The translations under genes were made by a program, and so were the position numbers. This document shows positions 4,881 to 5,232 of a stretch of 5,232 bases of DNA, piece after piece. This stretch comes from Planctomycetota bacterium (GTDB lineage: Bacteria > Planctomycetota > Phycisphaerae > UBA1845 > Fen-1342), in assembly GCA_030616465.1 (NCBI GenBank), contig JAUWXH010000187.1, positions 1 through 5,232 on the forward strand. The letters are read 5' to 3'. Under the pieces are notes generated by a model. It saw only the letters and a list, made by a program, of their open reading frames with translations, had not been told where the DNA came from and searched no databases. The number at the start of each line of letters is the position of its first letter. Within the stretch, counting starts at the first letter, position 1.

Positions 4881-4909
4881 TGGACAAGAAGGACTCCTTT
4901 GATCGGTTC

Positions 4910-4963
4910 AGCCGGCTTTAGCCGGCCTTTGCAAGGGCCTGAGAAGTCCGGCTGAAGCCGGCT
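4910..4963. repeat. Hairpins H3 and H4, inverted pair at the array axis
   Basis: H3 is GCCGGC-TTTA-GCCGGC (4911-4926) and H4 is CCGGC-TGAA-GCCGG (4948-4961). The 16-base arms 4910-4925 and 4948-4963 are complementary at 15 positions, so the two small hairpins can instead pair as one long hairpin. A further small stem GGCCTT-TGCA-AGGGCC (4924-4939) overlaps the right arm of H3. Confidence 0.7.
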
Positions 4964-4994
4964 AAGGTGAATGGGGGGTTGTGCAGGCTGCGTT

Positions 4995-5014
4995 CCACCC
5001 GTTGAAACGGGTGG
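4995..5014. repeat. Hairpin H5 (TGAA loop)
   Basis: CCACCCGT-TGAA-ACGGGTGG, a perfect 8-bp stem with a stem sequence unlike its neighbours but the same loop. Confidence 0.75.
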
Positions 5015-5022
5015 CACGGGCT

Positions 5023-5040
5023 GGCCGGCTGAAGCCGGCC
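5023..5040. repeat. Hairpin H6 (TGAA loop)
   Basis: GGCCGGC-TGAA-GCCGGCC, a perfect 7-bp stem that closes the right side of the symmetric array. Confidence 0.75.
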
Positions 5041-5056
5041 GACGATTCGGCATCGG

Positions 5057-5076
5057 CGCGGGCAAATGGGCCCGCG
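5057..5076. repeat. Hairpin with AAATGG loop
   Basis: CGCGGGC (5057-5063) pairs perfectly with GCCCGCG (5070-5076). It has no mirror partner on the left side of the array. Confidence 0.6.
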
Positions 5077-5110
5077 ACGCGTCGGCACGCTACCCACTTT
5101 CCTGACGGTG

Positions 5111-5124
5111 CGCCGTGAAAGGCG
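5111..5124. repeat. Short hairpin with TGAA loop
   Basis: CGCC-G-TGAA-A-GGCG, a 4-bp stem extendable by wobble pairs. It repeats the TGAA loop just outside the array, in the same G/C...A flanked form as the hairpin at 1188-1207. Confidence 0.35.
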
Positions 5125-5131
5125 TGGATTT

Positions 5132-5230
5132 TCAGCGGGAGTTAGACCCGTCCGGCAACTGGTCGCTCCAGCCGGTAGCAATCGGAGCGGCGGTGGAGGT
5201 AACGAAGCCGTCGGAGCCTTCGGTGTAGAG
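5132..5230 (-). CDS. Unidentified reading frame truncated by right edge
   Basis: A minus-strand frame enters from the right edge and ends at TGA (5134-5132). The 32 visible residues (LYTEGSDGFVTSTAAP, then IATGWSDQLP) look protein-like, but I recognise no domain. Its position next to a repeat array means it may be repeat-derived sequence rather than a gene. Decisive evidence lies beyond the window. Confidence 0.25.
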   Translation of the reverse strand, partial: LYTEGSDGFVTSTAAPIATGWSDQLPDGSNSR

Positions 5231-5232
5231 GG

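Larger units (their letters stand above)
4807..5106. mobile_element. Symmetric hairpin array, REP/BIME-like or non-autonomous element
   Basis: This 300-bp segment has no gene. Its ends carry GGGTAGCGT (4818-4826) and the inverted ACGCTACCC (5087-5095), within 20-base ends that match at 14 positions. Between them are six hairpins: 4835-4852, 4861-4880, 4911-4926, 4948-4961, 4995-5014 and 5023-5040. The first three have TTCA or TTTA loops; the last three have the complementary TGAA. A further hairpin with a different loop lies at 5057-5076. GTAG on both outer strands recalls RAYT-mobilised REP/BIME elements, which is known for that family; its application here is inference. No transposase gene lies in the window and no target-site duplication was established. 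Confidence 0.55.

Noticed and set aside
4835..5040. CRISPR array
   Set aside because: Hairpins differ in stem sequence, occur in both orientations and have unequal spacers; there is no constant repeat with regular unique spacers.

Overview
The window looks like an accessory stretch of a high-GC planctomycete chromosome or metagenomic contig. The clues are PEP-CTERM secreted proteins ending in a short hydrophobic segment plus GRRR, a dockerin-type C-terminus of the planctomycete style, a bL27 with planctomycete-like wording, a secreted lipoprotein of no recognised family, and hairpin repeats of the GGCTTCAGCC type. No tRNA, rRNA, CRISPR array or transposase was found. The phylum assignment rests on recognition, not on a search.

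Layout. 1-439: 3' part of a PEP-CTERM gene (+) with an in-frame TAG where its paralog in this window has TGG, followed by a strong intrinsic terminator (458-502). 503-882: structured non-coding DNA. 883-1134: intact rpmA (bL27, +), followed by two small hairpins. 1441-1803: N-terminal piece of a secreted retropepsin-like aspartic protease (+), which stops soon after the catalytic DTG domain begins. 1834-1917: a degenerate second copy of the last 27 codons of rpmA. 1918-2431: no intact gene; a possible relic of a PxpC-type carboxyltransferase on the minus strand. 2432-2941: complete PEP-CTERM gene (-) with a plausible promoter at 3102-3130. 3237-3536: dockerin tail (+) that has lost its upstream part. 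3541-3612: a 72-bp fold-back starting GTAG and ending CTAC. 3744-4622: complete lipoprotein gene (-) with a good Shine-Dalgarno and an extended -10 promoter. 4807-5106: a mirror-symmetric array of hairpins, probably a REP/BIME-like or non-autonomous mobile element. 5132-5230: an unidentified short reading frame running off the right edge (-).

Three genes appear intact: rpmA, the second PEP-CTERM gene and the lipoprotein gene. They do not form an operon or an evident pathway. PEP-CTERM proteins are exported and sorted at the envelope, the lipoprotein is membrane-anchored, and dockerin tails belong to secreted proteins, so the shared theme is the cell surface. The rest is debris: one gene with a nonsense codon, one gene head, two gene tails and one possible relic. 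This suggests repeated rearrangement, and the repeat elements at 3541-3612 and 4807-5106 fit that picture.

The best candidate for something undescribed is the 4807-5106 element. Six hairpins with a shared TTCA/TTTA (or complementary TGAA) loop, but different compensated stems, are arranged symmetrically around one axis, with a 9-bp inverted GGGTAGCGT at the outer ends.
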